Assembly: GCA_902363595.1 (NCBI GenBank)
Contig: CABJAP010000004.1
Span: 186,001 to 250,000, forward strand
From: Clostridia bacterium
GTDB taxonomy: Bacteria; Bacillota; Clostridia; Peptostreptococcales; Anaerovoracaceae
Length of the DNA stretch: 64,000 nucleotides
Direction: 5' to 3'
Made by a program: the position numbers and the translations under genes. The notes under the pieces are model-generated. The model searched no databases. It saw nothing but the letters and a program-made list of their open reading frames with translations, and had not been told where the DNA came from. Positions within the stretch are counted from its first letter, which is position 1. The number at the start of each line of letters is the position of its first letter. This document shows, in pieces, positions 8,747 through 18,600 of this stretch.

Positions 8747-10480
8747 TTATTTCCCCCCTTCCGTAGGTATTTCGATAATACAGCTGACCCCGCCGCCGCC
8801 GTTTATGAGGCGGATGGTGCCGTTCATACGCTTTTCGATAATGATTCTTGAAATATAGAGGCCAAGTCCAGTGCCTTGGTCGGAGGACTTGGTGGTATAG
8901 TATTGATCGAAGAGTTTGGCAAGCTGCTCGTCTGGAATCGGGTCGCCCGCATTAAAGATTTCCAGCTGAGTATGGTGGGCTCCTTGGTGCATACAAGTGT
9001 GGATGGATATGCGTATGCGGCGGTCTTCAGGACCACTTTCCAGGATCGCATCGCGGGCGTTATTTAAAATATTAAAGAGCACGTGGGAGCATTCGTTGGC
9101 ATTCCCATAAGCATAATACGTCTGCTTTGCATCAAAATCCACAGTAATGTTATTTCTGCGCAAGCTTTCTTCCATCAGGGAAAGAGCTAGGGCGATGCAC
9201 TTGTTAAGCTCAAAAGAGCAGTTTTTAGCAGGAGGCTTGAGAAACTGGGTGAAATCGGTGATGGTCCGCGCCATGGTTTTGGTGATGGTTTCGATTTTAT
9301 CGGCGGCAGCGGTCATGGTTTCTTTGTCCAGGGCGTCATAATTATAGGCGTCCAGCAAATTTTCAATGATCAAGTGGATGCTGTTGAGGGGCTGCTTCCA
9401 TTGATGGGTTATATTGCCCATCATTTCGCCGATTTTCGCTTGCCTTGCTTGATAGACCAGCAAAACGTCTTTTTCGTAGTTCTCCTTTTCCAAGAGCAGC
9501 TGCTTTTCTTCAATTGGTTTGGAAAAGGCTCGGGAAAAGAAAACGGCTAAAATGATAATCACTGTCAGTGTAATGATGAAAATGATAAGAAAGGCATTTT
9601 TTAGCTGGTCAATAGCATGGTAGGATTCGGACTGGGGCTGTACTGTAGCTAGCATCCACCCGTTGGAAAGGGGAGCATAGGCCACCATCATCTTTTCACC
9701 GGCAGTAAATTCGGATACGGATGCCTGACCTGCCTTAATTAAGCTTTGCGCTTTTGGATTTTTTGGTGCAATAATAGGATTGCCTTTCTCATCAAGAAGA
9801 AAGGCATAACCGCGGGGATAAAGCTTCATGGAGCTGACCAAATCCAAAGTCGTATCTGTAGTAATGTCAGCTCCCGCCACACCGACAAATTGTCCGTTTA
9901 TGCAGATGGCTCTGGAGTAAGAAAGGACACTGAGACTTACATCCCGATCGTAATAGGGGCCGGTCCAGGATGGGGAACCGGTTTCTTGGGGTTTGAAGAA
10001 GTAAGCCATGTCCTCGTCGTATGGCAGAGAAAAATTCCTTTTATTAGCGGCAAAATCTGCAGCAATATAAGTGATCTGGCCGTCCATCCGAGCGTACCAT
10101 ACTTCATCGTTACGGGATGTAAACTCTGGGTTATATGTGACGTAAAGGCCGTGGGCCAGCTGAGTGGCAGAGAGGCTATTTTTAATAATCCTTTTTAAAT
10201 CGCGGTTAAAAGACTTTACATATTGCGGGTTGCTGCGGCCCTTTTTTGCATCAAAAGCAGCCGTAACCGTGCCGGTCAAAGAATCGACCAGTCCTTCGAT
10301 ATGGCTAAATTTGGAACTGAGCCCATTGGCCTGTTCTTTCGTTGATGCCAGGAGCTGGGTCCTGGTTTCATCCTCCAGCAAAGAGGAACTTCGATAAAGG
10401 GTCGCAGCACCGATGATCAGACTGACGGACAATGATATTAAAATAATGGTAAGAATGAGTCTTGCAGTTATACTTTTCAT
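8747..10480 (-). CDS. Membrane sensor histidine kinase with Cache domain
   Basis: Two-component sensor of 577 residues. A first membrane segment (residues about 7-29) and a second (about 305-328) enclose an extracytoplasmic region. That region has double-Cache features (WTGPYYDRDVSLSVLSYSRAI, then GVAGADITTDTTLD), so it probably senses a small ligand. A short coiled coil leads to the dimerisation helix with phospho-acceptor His in NITHQWKQPLNSIH near residue 359. The ATPase follows: N box NILNNARDAI, G1 EIFNAGDP and G2 GTGLGLYISR. The chosen start is ATG 10480 (MKSITARLILT). The frame is open to 10660, but that part lacks membrane or domain character. No ribosome site is visible before 10480; a TATAAT lies 6 bases upstream. 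Confidence 0.9.
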   Translation of the reverse strand: MKSITARLILTIILISLSVSLIIGAATLYRSSSLLEDETRTQLLASTKEQANGLSSKFSHIEGLVDSLTGTVTAAFDAKKGRSNPQYVKSFNRDLKRIIKNSLSATQLAHGLYVTYNPEFTSRNDEVWYARMDGQITYIAADFAANKRNFSLPYDEDMAYFFKPQETGSPSWTGPYYDRDVSLSVLSYSRAICINGQFVGVAGADITTDTTLDLVSSMKLYPRGYAFLLDEKGNPIIAPKNPKAQSLIKAGQASVSEFTAGEKMMVAYAPLSNGWMLATVQPQSESYHAIDQLKNAFLIIFIITLTVIIILAVFFSRAFSKPIEEKQLLLEKENYEKDVLLVYQARQAKIGEMMGNITHQWKQPLNSIHLIIENLLDAYNYDALDKETMTAAADKIETITKTMARTITDFTQFLKPPAKNCSFELNKCIALALSLMEESLRRNNITVDFDAKQTYYAYGNANECSHVLFNILNNARDAILESGPEDRRIRISIHTCMHQGAHHTQLEIFNAGDPIPDEQLAKLFDQYYTTKSSDQGTGLGLYISRIIIEKRMNGTIRLINGGGGVSCIIEIPTEGGK

Positions 10481-10485
10481 ATTGT

Positions 10486-10491
10486 CATTAT
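10486..10491 (-). promoter_or_regulatory. TATAAT immediately before histidine kinase start
   Basis: On the minus strand TATAAT is followed by six bases and then the kinase ATG. Transcription would start at or next to the start codon, giving a leaderless message. No good -35 hexamer is seen 16-18 bases upstream, so the call is tentative. Confidence 0.4.
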
Positions 10492-10619
10492 AGCAGTTTA
10501 TCTGAACCTGGGGAAGATTTGTTTTGGCGGACACCGCTGGAATAGGGGAGGGGCTGTCCTTGTGATACTGGAATGTGCCTGGCAAAGCCTTTCCCGCAGT
10601 AAAACATTGTGCCGTCTGC

Positions 10620-10648
10620 TTGACGAACCCATAAAAGTGTACTAAACT
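10620..10648 (+). promoter_or_regulatory. Promoter for aroD
   Basis: TTGACG (10620-10625), a 17-base spacer and TAAACT (10643-10648) form a good sigma-A type promoter. It lies about 35 bases before the aroD start. Confidence 0.7.
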
Positions 10649-10682
10649 AAGGAATAGCAAAGCATTGAGGAGAAGTGAGAAT

Positions 10683-11468
10683 ATGAATACATTGACAATC
10701 GGAGATCTGGTTTTGGGTAAAGGAATGCCGAAAATCTGTATACCTCTTACCGGGTTCAGCCAGAACGAGATATTAAAAGAAGCTGAGTTGACAGAAACGT
10801 TGCCGTGCCAGCTGGTAGAGTGGCGGGCTGATTATATGCTGAGCAAGATGAAAGAGGAAACTCCCCAGAGGCAGGGCGAAAAACTCAAGCAGGTGCTGGG
10901 CTATTTGCGCATTGCCCTCGACGTACCAATCATCTTTACCATCCGTACGGAAAAAGAAGGCGGGATGGTGAAGATGGATAAAGAGGACTATTTTAAGATC
11001 AACGAGCTGATCGCAGAAGGCGGGATGGCGGATTTTATGGATATAGAGACATTCGACGCACCGGGGCAGGTAGACGAAGAGCGAATTCGCGATTTCATTT
11101 TTTATGCCCATAAAAATGGATCGAGAGTGCTGCTTTCCAATCATGATTTTGAGAAGACACCTGATTTGGAGGAAATGCTGGCAAGGTTTTTTGTTATGCA
11201 GGAATTGGGAGCAGACATGATGAAACTTGCAGTCATGCCAGAGTCAGAAAGTGATGTGTTCAGCCTACTGGAAGTTGCGGCGTTGATGCGGGATACATAT
11301 GCAGAAATTCCGTTTATCGCATTATCCATGGGAGAGCTGGGAGCTACTACCAGAATCTGCGGCGGCGAGTTCGGCTCGGTAATTACCTTTGCGGCCGGAC
11401 AGAAGGTTTCTGCTCCTGGACAACTGGATGCCAACGCCCTGCATGAATTCCTCGTGCAATATTACTGA
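10683..11468 (+). CDS. aroD: Type I 3-dehydroquinate dehydratase
   Basis: Shikimate-pathway enzyme converting 3-dehydroquinate to 3-dehydroshikimate through a Schiff base. The 261-residue length fits the class I TIM-barrel family. Visible active-site elements are EWRAD (residues 46-50), the general base His154 in LLSNHDFEKTP, and the Schiff-base Lys181 in DMMKLAVMP. The start is ATG 10683 with GAGGAGA at 10667-10673; an in-frame TTG at 10665 overlaps that site and is unlikely. It has its own promoter, divergent from the sensor kinase. No other shikimate genes are next to it; the following gene is an unrelated lipoprotein. Type I enzymes outside a shikimate operon can also serve quinate breakdown, but nothing here supports that. 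Confidence 0.95.
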   Translation: MNTLTIGDLVLGKGMPKICIPLTGFSQNEILKEAELTETLPCQLVEWRADYMLSKMKEETPQRQGEKLKQVLGYLRIALDVPIIFTIRTEKEGGMVKMDKEDYFKINELIAEGGMADFMDIETFDAPGQVDEERIRDFIFYAHKNGSRVLLSNHDFEKTPDLEEMLARFFVMQELGADMMKLAVMPESESDVFSLLEVAALMRDTYAEIPFIALSMGELGATTRICGGEFGSVITFAAGQKVSAPGQLDANALHEFLVQYY

Positions 11469-11472
11469 TGCA

Positions 11473-11496
11473 CATAGGAATTTCCTATGATATAAT
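11473..11496 (+). promoter_or_regulatory. Palindromic operator-like site and -10 before lipoprotein gene
   Basis: CATAGGAA and TTCCTATG form a perfect 8-bp inverted repeat around a single central T (11473-11489). They are followed after one base by TATAAT (11491-11496). The palindrome occupies the spacer and -35 zone, where a repressor would block RNA polymerase. Confidence 0.55.
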
Positions 11497-11534
11497 AGTG
11501 CGGGTGCACGGCAGATTTTAGGGAGAGGATGGAT

Positions 11535-12272
11535 ATGAAAAAGAGAGCGGTTCTTTTTTTTCTGCTTGCAGCCGTGCTGATGCTGGCAGCCTGCGGAAAA
11601 GATCCGGTTGACATACAAAAAGAATACGTGGCGATGATGGAAAAGCCGGTATCTGAACATCAAATTGAAAAAGTAGAGGCATATTTAAAAGAAACTATTC
11701 CCAATATGAGTGAAGAAGCGGCAGATGAAATGCTGATCGAATATGAAGCCTATCTTTTCCCTTATTATGATGGAATGATCGATTATGACAAGATCTTGCA
11801 ACTCTATGGATCCTACGCCAGCGACGATTATCGAAATCTATGCGCAATAAAGAATAAGGAACAGAAAAAACCGGCAACTAAGGCTGGAAAACTGACGATA
11901 TCAAGACAGGAATTATGTAATAGAGCTGCAGAGGTAGAACACCTGATCCGCGGAGAAAAGGAGAAAAAGCCCATTCATCAGGATGCGGACGCGCTGTATA
12001 AAACGTATATAAAGCTGCTTCTTGCAGGCACTGCTGACAGCCCAAATTTTAATTTGAAAAGCGGCCGCTTTTCGGAAGATGCAGATAAGGTCTACCGGAC
12101 CTATGCAGCAGAAAATCCGGATACGGTGCTTGCTGACATCCTCAGCCAATACTTGGAATATGTCAAGAACATGCACGGAACATTGGATTTGAAAAACGCG
12201 GAGGCGGTTAAAGCCTATTACAGCACCTGTACCTATCTGGAGGCAGAAGCAGGAAAGAGAGTAATGGAATAA
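11535..12272 (+). CDS. Lipoprotein of unknown function
   Basis: Predicted lipid-anchored extracytoplasmic protein of about 245 residues. The N terminus MKKRAVLFFLLAAVLMLAAC ends in a clear lipobox (LAAC, modified Cys20). The rest is hydrophilic and probably helical, rich in Glu, Lys and Tyr, with no repeats or catalytic motif that I recognise. ATG 11535 is preferred over ATG 11529 because GGGAGAGG at 11521-11528 sits 6 bases from it. The gene ends directly against ecfA1 (stop TAA, next base A of ATG), so it is transcribed with the ECF transporter genes. ECF modules use membrane S components for binding, so a lipoprotein partner would be unusual. Its link may be only transcriptional. Confidence 0.8.
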   Translation: MKKRAVLFFLLAAVLMLAACGKDPVDIQKEYVAMMEKPVSEHQIEKVEAYLKETIPNMSEEAADEMLIEYEAYLFPYYDGMIDYDKILQLYGSYASDDYRNLCAIKNKEQKKPATKAGKLTISRQELCNRAAEVEHLIRGEKEKKPIHQDADALYKTYIKLLLAGTADSPNFNLKSGRFSEDADKVYRTYAAENPDTVLADILSQYLEYVKNMHGTLDLKNAEAVKAYYSTCTYLEAEAGKRVME

Positions 12273-13112
12273 ATGAACAATATGATACAAATCGAAGATT
12301 TGGTATTTGAATATACGCGGGACGAAGATCAGAAGCATGTACGTGCCATTAAAGGAGTCTCTCTGTCAATTGAAAGAGGCAGCTTTACGGCCATCATCGG
12401 TAAAAATGGTTCTGGGAAATCCACCCTGGCAAAGAATATCAACGCCTTGCTGCTGCCCAGCAGCGGGGCTGTTTATGTTAACGGTTATGATACGAGAAAA
12501 GAAGAGAACATTTGGGATGTTCGACAGAGCGCGGCCATGGTATTTCAGAATCCGGACAATCAGATCGTATCGTCCATCGTTGAAGATGACGTGGCTTTTG
12601 GTCCGGAAAACCTGGGTGTACCTCCAGGCGAGATTCGAATACGGGTCGACCATTCTCTGAAGGCAGTAAATATGTACCAGCATAGAAAAAAGGCTCCCCA
12701 CCTGCTGTCGGGCGGACAGAAACAGCGGATTGCCATTGCCGGCGCTATCGCAATGAAGCCCGACTGCATTGTCTTTGATGAGCCTACTGCCATGCTGGAT
12801 CCCAAGGGGCGCAGTGAAGTAATGTCTATTATTAAGGGCTTGCATGAAGAAGGGATTACTGTTGTTTTAATTACCCACTTTATGGAGGAAGCTGCTGAGG
12901 CAGAACGGATTGTAATTATGGACCAAGGAAAAATCGCCTTGGACGGCACTCCCAGGGAGGTGTTTTCCCGGGGCGACGAGATTCGGGCAATGAACCTGGA
13001 TGTGCCTTTAACCATCGAACTATGTCATCGGCTGCGAAAGCGAGGCATTGCAGTGCCGGAAAATATCATCAATATGGAAGAAATGGTTGAATTCTTATGT
13101 CAATACAAGTAA
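12273..13112 (+). CDS. ecfA1: Energy-coupling factor transporter ATPase 1
   Basis: ATP-hydrolysing subunit of an ECF vitamin/cofactor importer, on the cytoplasmic face of the membrane. The 279-residue protein has Walker [10 protein letters not shown] at residues 43-51, a Q loop at MVFQNPDNQ, signature LSGGQKQR, Walker [10 protein letters not shown] and the switch His in LITHFMEE. The C-terminal extension typical of EcfA follows. ATG 12273 directly abuts the lipoprotein stop codon. The 3' end overlaps ecfA2 by 16 bases. No substrate-binding S component is encoded nearby, so this is probably the shared group II module that serves several S proteins. Confidence 0.95.
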   Translation: MNNMIQIEDLVFEYTRDEDQKHVRAIKGVSLSIERGSFTAIIGKNGSGKSTLAKNINALLLPSSGAVYVNGYDTRKEENIWDVRQSAAMVFQNPDNQIVSSIVEDDVAFGPENLGVPPGEIRIRVDHSLKAVNMYQHRKKAPHLLSGGQKQRIAIAGAIAMKPDCIVFDEPTAMLDPKGRSEVMSIIKGLHEEGITVVLITHFMEEAAEAERIVIMDQGKIALDGTPREVFSRGDEIRAMNLDVPLTIELCHRLRKRGIAVPENIINMEEMVEFLCQYK

Positions 13113-13960
13113 AACATTTAACACATATCTATAGTGAAGGCATGCCCCATCAGTCTATCGCACTGGAGGATGTGACCTTTAGTGCTGAGGACGGCCAATT
13201 TGTCGGCATTATTGGACATACGGGATCGGGAAAATCTACCTTGGTTCAGCATTTGAACGGGCTGCTTAAACCGAAGTCCGGAACCATTGTTGTCAGTGGA
13301 ACCGATATTACGGGGGAAGGTGTGGTGATGCGGGACATTCGCAAGAAGATTGGGCTGGTTTTCCAGTATCCGGAATACCAGTTGTTTGAAGAGACTGTGG
13401 AGAAGGATGTGGCTTTCGGGCCTCTTAATCTGGGTCTGAATGAAGACGAGGTAAAGGCCCGGGTCCGCGAAGCGCTTCTTTTGGTAGGTCTTGATTATGA
13501 TGAAATTCATGAGCGGTCTCCATTCGATTTGTCAGGAGGGCAGAAGCGGCGTGTTGCCATTGCCGGGGTCATTGCCATGAAGCCGGAAGTCTTGATTCTG
13601 GACGAGCCGACAGCGGGTCTGGATCCAAAGGCTCACCAGGATGTGCTGCAGATGATCGAGACGATTCATACCCATGAGAAAAATATTATATTTCTAGTAT
13701 CCCATAACATGAACGATATTGCCCGCATGGCTGATAAAATTTTGGTGATGGACAGCGGCCGGCTGGTGATGCAGGGGACTCCGGAGGAAGTATTTTCTAG
13801 AGAAGAAGAGCTGACTTCAATGGGGCTTGCACTGCCGGAATCTGCTCAACTGATGAAACTGGCCAAGCAAAAGAATTTGCCTTTTACAGGGAGTTTTCTT
13901 CGCATGGAAGACGCGGAAGAAGCACTATATCAATTTTTAAAAAAGGAATCGTTTAAATGA
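13097..13960 (+). CDS. ecfA2: Energy-coupling factor transporter ATPase 2
   Basis: Second, non-identical ATPase of the ECF module; EcfA1 and EcfA2 form a heterodimer on EcfT. The 287-residue product has Walker [10 protein letters not shown] at residues 40-48, Q loop FQYPEYQLF, signature LSGGQKRR, Walker [12 protein letters not shown] and switch His in VSHNMND. It starts at ATG 13097 inside the end of ecfA1 (16-base overlap) and ends overlapping ecfT by 4 bases, indicating translational coupling. It keeps all catalytic motifs, so both ATP sites of the heterodimer should be active. Confidence 0.95.
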   Translation: MSIQVKHLTHIYSEGMPHQSIALEDVTFSAEDGQFVGIIGHTGSGKSTLVQHLNGLLKPKSGTIVVSGTDITGEGVVMRDIRKKIGLVFQYPEYQLFEETVEKDVAFGPLNLGLNEDEVKARVREALLLVGLDYDEIHERSPFDLSGGQKRRVAIAGVIAMKPEVLILDEPTAGLDPKAHQDVLQMIETIHTHEKNIIFLVSHNMNDIARMADKILVMDSGRLVMQGTPEEVFSREEELTSMGLALPESAQLMKLAKQKNLPFTGSFLRMEDAEEALYQFLKKESFK

Positions 13961-14763
13961 TAAGAGATATTACACTGGGGCAGTATTACCCAGGTGAATC
14001 CTGGATCCACAGGTTGGATCCCAGGGTCAAAATTATAGTTACATTAGCTTATATTGTCGCCCTCTTTGTGGTGACGGATTTCTGGGGGCTTCTGATTGCG
14101 GTGGTGGTATTGGGCATTGTGATTGCCGTTTCGAGGGTGCCGCTTAAATTCATGCTCAAAGGTTTGAAACCCATATTTTTGATTATTTTATTCACCTTTG
14201 TGCTGAATATGTTTATGATACCAGGAAAGGTCATAGCCCATATCTGGATTCTGACGATTACTGAGGAAGGCTTAAATACCGCCTTTTTTATGGCAGCGAG
14301 GTTGATTTTGCTGATTATAGGCTCGTCCCTTCTGACGCTGACCACCAAACCCATCAGCCTTACCGATGGCATTGAAGCGCTGCTTTCTCCTTTAAAGCGG
14401 ATTGGTGTCCCTGCTCATGAGCTGGCGATGATGATGACCATCGCCCTGCGATTTATTCCTACTCTGCTGGAGGAAACCGATAAGATTATGAAAGCGCAGC
14501 AGGCCAGAGGCGCCGATTTTGAAAGCGGCAATATCATCCGCCGGGCCAAAAGCCTGATTCCGCTGCTGGTGCCGTTGTTTATCAGTGCGTTTCGAATTGC
14601 TCAGGAATTAGCTATGGCGATGGAAGCCCGCTGCTACAGGGGTGGACAGCACCGCACCAGAATGAACGGAATGAAGCTTGGCAAGCGAGATTTGGCAGCC
14701 GCCATTTTGCTGATCGCTTTTCTGGCAGTGATTATTTTGGAAAGAGTATTGATAGGAAGATAA
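13957..14763 (+). CDS. ecfT: Energy-coupling factor transporter transmembrane protein
   Basis: Membrane scaffold of the ECF transporter that links the ATPases to interchangeable S components. The 268-residue protein begins DITLGQYYPGESWIHRLDPR, a family hallmark, and has about five to six hydrophobic helices. It also has the two coupling-helix motifs, here QQARGADF and MEARCYRGG, each with the Ala-Arg-Gly type core that contacts the ATPase grooves. The ATGA overlap with ecfA2 shows coupling. In many Bacillota the order rplQ-ecfA1-ecfA2-ecfT-truA is kept; here trmB follows instead. Confidence 0.94.
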   Translation: MIRDITLGQYYPGESWIHRLDPRVKIIVTLAYIVALFVVTDFWGLLIAVVVLGIVIAVSRVPLKFMLKGLKPIFLIILFTFVLNMFMIPGKVIAHIWILTITEEGLNTAFFMAARLILLIIGSSLLTLTTKPISLTDGIEALLSPLKRIGVPAHELAMMMTIALRFIPTLLEETDKIMKAQQARGADFESGNIIRRAKSLIPLLVPLFISAFRIAQELAMAMEARCYRGGQHRTRMNGMKLGKRDLAAAILLIAFLAVIILERVLIGR

Positions 14764-14777
14764 AGGATTGCAAGAAA

Positions 14778-15410
14778 ATGAGACAGCGTAAAGCAAAAAA
14801 TATGGAAGAACGTATGGCGGCTCTAAGTCATTACTTGATCGAGAAGCCGGAAACATACAAAGGAAATTGGACGTCAGCATTCGACCAGGAAGGCCCTCTT
14901 TATCTGGAGCTGGGCTGCGGAAAAGGCCAATTTCTGATTGGCCGCGCTCAATCATCTAAAGACGCCAATTTGATCGGTATTGAAGGGCAGGACAGCGTTC
15001 TGCTGCGGGCCCTCGAAAAAGTGGATGCGGCACAAATCGTCAATTTGCGATTTGTGCATATGTTCGTGCGCGATATCCGAGATCTCTTTGAAGAAGGAGA
15101 GCTTGCTGGTATTTATCTCAACTTCAGCGATCCTTGGCCCAAAGCACGTCATGCCAAACGGCGTCTTACCTATGGTGAATATTTAACCCGTTATAAACAG
15201 ATCCTTGCAAAGGATGGCTTTATCGCTGTCAAAACAGACAACGACGGCCTCTTTGACTTCACAATAGAAGAAGCCCAGCGAATGGGCCTGGAAGTGAAGG
15301 AAATGACCAGGGATTTGCATGGCAGCAAGTATGAAGCAAGGGATGTTACCACGGAATATGAGGATAAGTTTCGGGCTGCCGGTAAAAAGATCAATTATAT
15401 ACTGCTGTAA
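14778..15410 (+). CDS. trmB: tRNA (guanine-N7)-methyltransferase
   Basis: S-adenosylmethionine-dependent enzyme making m7G46 in the tRNA variable loop. The 210-residue product has the usual length. Motifs seen are the SAM-binding LELGCGKGQFLIGRA (residues about 38-52), LIGIEGQDSV, the family signature NFSDPWPKARHAKRRL near 115-130, and the C-terminal TTEYEDKF. It begins 14 bases after ecfT with AAAGGA upstream, so it probably belongs to the same transcript, which ends at the terminator at 15439. The association with ECF genes is not functional as far as I know. Confidence 0.95.
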   Translation: MRQRKAKNMEERMAALSHYLIEKPETYKGNWTSAFDQEGPLYLELGCGKGQFLIGRAQSSKDANLIGIEGQDSVLLRALEKVDAAQIVNLRFVHMFVRDIRDLFEEGELAGIYLNFSDPWPKARHAKRRLTYGEYLTRYKQILAKDGFIAVKTDNDGLFDFTIEEAQRMGLEVKEMTRDLHGSKYEARDVTTEYEDKFRAAGKKINYILL

Positions 15411-15438
15411 ACACAAATGAATAAAATGAAAGCCGGAA

Positions 15439-15486
15439 GCGGCCGGGCGTGAGCAAACAAGAAGCTCTACGCCCGGCTGCTTTTTT
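15439..15486 (+). terminator. Intrinsic terminator after trmB
   Basis: A long GC-rich stem pairs GCGGCCGGGCGTGAGC with GCTCTACGCCCGGCTGC around a short A-rich loop. It is followed by six T. A strong end for the aroD/lipoprotein-ecf-trmB region. Confidence 0.9.
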
Positions 15487-15588
15487 GTGGCCGCTGCTAG
15501 ACAGCGATTGGTGCCATACTTCGGTTCTCCCATAGACAAAAAAACAGCTTGGCAAAATAAATTGTTTGAATTGTTAAAAACAGCCAAA

Positions 15589-15633
15589 ATGTAACGTAGA
15601 TGTAACAAATCGTGGTTACGATGTAACTATATT
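15589..15633 (+). promoter_or_regulatory. Helically phased ATGTAAC repeats and -10 of adhesin gene
   Basis: ATGTAAC occurs at 15589, 15600 and 15621, that is 11 and 21 bases apart (one and two helical turns). A GGTTAC lies at 15614. TATATT at 15628-15633 is a plausible -10 without a good -35. Direct repeats with 11-base phasing are typical of OmpR/PhoB-type activators. Confidence 0.55.
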
Positions 15634-15655
15634 TAGCACGAACCAGGAGGAGAAA

Positions 15656-18600
15656 ATGAAGAGGAAAAAGAAACGTACACGGCTTATCGCAATTTTAGCA
15701 GTCGTGATCATGGCCTTTATACAGGCGACGCCTGTATCCTTTGCGGAGCAAAACACCAATAGCGGCTCCAGCCAACAAATTACAGATGCCAGTAAAAAGG
15801 CACAGATCTATGAGAATGGTGACCTGAAGATAGACAAATATATTGAAGGCACTGATACGGAAAACAAGTTTCAAGTCACTCTAGATGTAACAACTACGGA
15901 AAAACTGGATGAAATTCCGACATCAGCAGATGCAGCTGTTGTACTCGTGATGGATACATCCAATAGCATGAGCGATGAGAAGATAGCCGGCAGTAAAAAG
16001 AGCCGTGCCGATGCGGCAGTAGATGCAGCAAAAAGCTTTATTGATGCATTTGGTACAGTAGAAGGCAGTTTAACTGAAAAACGGCTTATCAAGCTGGTCC
16101 AGTTTGGAAGCAATGCAAAAGTAAAAAACGGATGGAATTGGGAGAATGTGCTTTCTTCTAGCGGTAAAAAACGCAGTAAAGAAGATATCAATAGTCTCGA
16201 TTGGTCGAATGGAGGTACCAATATTGAGGGCGGCCTTCAGCTGGCATATAATGTAATAAAAGCCGCTGATCAGGATGGTACGCTCGAGGGTATTAAAAAT
16301 GTAAATGTAATTATGCTGACGGACGGGTGCCCCACCTATCATATTGCTGATGATGCATCACGAAATTCAACCGCTTATATAAAAGGGGCGCGTGGAGGCG
16401 GAAACCGCGCTTCCTGGAACGATCATAACTCAGTAACAAAAGATGGAGGTATCGCTCAGAAAATAAAAGAACTGAAAGTTAATGAGAGCCCGGTTTCTTT
16501 GTACTCGATCGCATTTGCTACTGGAAATGCTTCCTTCCAGCAGTCGCCAAGAGGCAACTATAAAAATCAGAACGTCTTTACCTGGCTCAGCGGATTTTCC
16601 AGTAAAGCGTTTAAATCGGACGATACGGAGGAATTGATTAACAATTTCAACGCAATCTTGACGCTGATCAAATTAGGCGCCGAGGCATGGTATGCGACAG
16701 ATCCAATGGGGGAAAACATTCTTTATCTTGGAAAGTCCAGCCAGGGAGGCTCTCAAACCGAGAATGCCTTTACATATAATGAAAGCAAAAGACAGCTGAC
16801 CTGGGATCTTAAGAACAGCCCGAGGACGGAACAGAAAGACGGGAGAAAAACGTATTACTCGTATACGTTGACCTATCCAATTGCACTGGATACAACTCAA
16901 AAAGGGTTCGAGTTCCAAAAATCAGTCGAAACAAACGGGTTGACGGACTTGGCTTACTTTATGTTCTCTAAGGTAAATGACGATCAGGTCCTCAGCAAAT
17001 TAAACCATCAACAATTTGAAGTGCCCAAAATCCAAGGATTTTGCGGGGACTTCACTTTCAAAAAAGTAAAAGAGGATAAAAAGACGGCCTTACCGGGAGC
17101 GAACTTTCAATTAAGCGGCACTGCTTCAGGCAGCGAAAAAACCGTCATAATGAATGCTGCATCCGGCGAGGATGGTACTGTATCCTTTGACAAAATCCCT
17201 GCAGGAAATTATAAACTTAGTGAAACAACAGCACCGGAAGGTTATGAAGCGAGTTCGTCAAAGTATGATGTAAAAGTGGCTTATGGAAACGTAACCATTG
17301 AAGGAAAGCCAGCAGAAGAATTTACGGCTATCGCAAATACGCCAAAAAAAGTTCAGCTGAACGTTCATAAAACAATTAAACTGGAAGCCCAGGCGAATCC
17401 GAAGGATATTCCGGACACGCTTTGCTTTACCTTCAATCTGTATAAAAACGGCGGCAGCGCCGGAGAGCCAAAAGTCGAGGGCAATGCTCTGCAATCTTTG
17501 ACAATCACGGCAAAAGAATTGAAAGAACAGGGATTGGCCTTGGAAAAAGCGTTTACAGATAAAGTTAAGTCAGGAGAGTACGTAATTATAGAGGATACGT
17601 CTAAGGTTCCTGCAGGGTGGGAATACGACACAAAAATGGTCGCGGTAACGGTTGCCGATGGAAAGGCGGTCTACAGCAGCGGAGGAAACAACTTTGAAAA
17701 TAAATTCTACGGATTAACGGATATCACTGCGCAAAAAGAATGGAAATACAACGATTTCCAAGATAAAAAAACTCCAACCAGTGTTCAGTTTGAGCTGTGG
17801 CATAAGATCGGCACACAAGAGAGTAAGGTGGATATTACTGGAAATCCGGCCACTTTAAGACCGGACTCAAACGGAGAATGGAAGGCAAGCACTAAGGTGA
17901 CCTGGGAGAACCTTCCCCAGTATTCAGTTGCACAAAACGGAATCGCTACAAAAATTCATTATTTTGTAAAGGAAATCAATATTGCAGATGATGATGCAGA
18001 TCATTATGATTCCAATATAGATGACAGCGGGCTGAACGTTACCAATGAATATAAGAAGCCAGGCCCGACTCCCGAAATTTCCAAAAAAATTGAAATTGCG
18101 GGCGATGAAGCAGGTACGATTCCAAAGGAATTCTCTTTCCAATTCAAGCTGTATAAAGGAACACAAGAACTCGGTACTGCAGTGATCAGTAATGACACCG
18201 AAAAGCAAGAAGGTGTTTACGGCCCGGTAAAGTTTGTCGGTTCTGATAATAAACCCGTCAAATTGGCGAAGGGTGACTATATAATCCAAGAGACCGCTGC
18301 TGATGGGTGGGGAAAAGCCGATGACATAAGAGTCAAAGTTGATTCGTACGGCGATATTACCTACAATAATCAAAACAGCGTGACCGCTACCAACACATGG
18401 CTGGGTCTTAAAGATGTGACCGCCGAAAAAATTTGGTCGGATGGAAATGACCAGGATAAAGTAAGACCAGACAAAATTACGCTGGCGCTGAAAAAGGATG
18501 GCACGCTCATCGAAGACAGCAAGCAGGAAATTACAGTTGATGGGTCCAAAAACAAAGATGTTGCAGTATGGAAGAAGCTCCCGGTTTATCATCCGGATAA

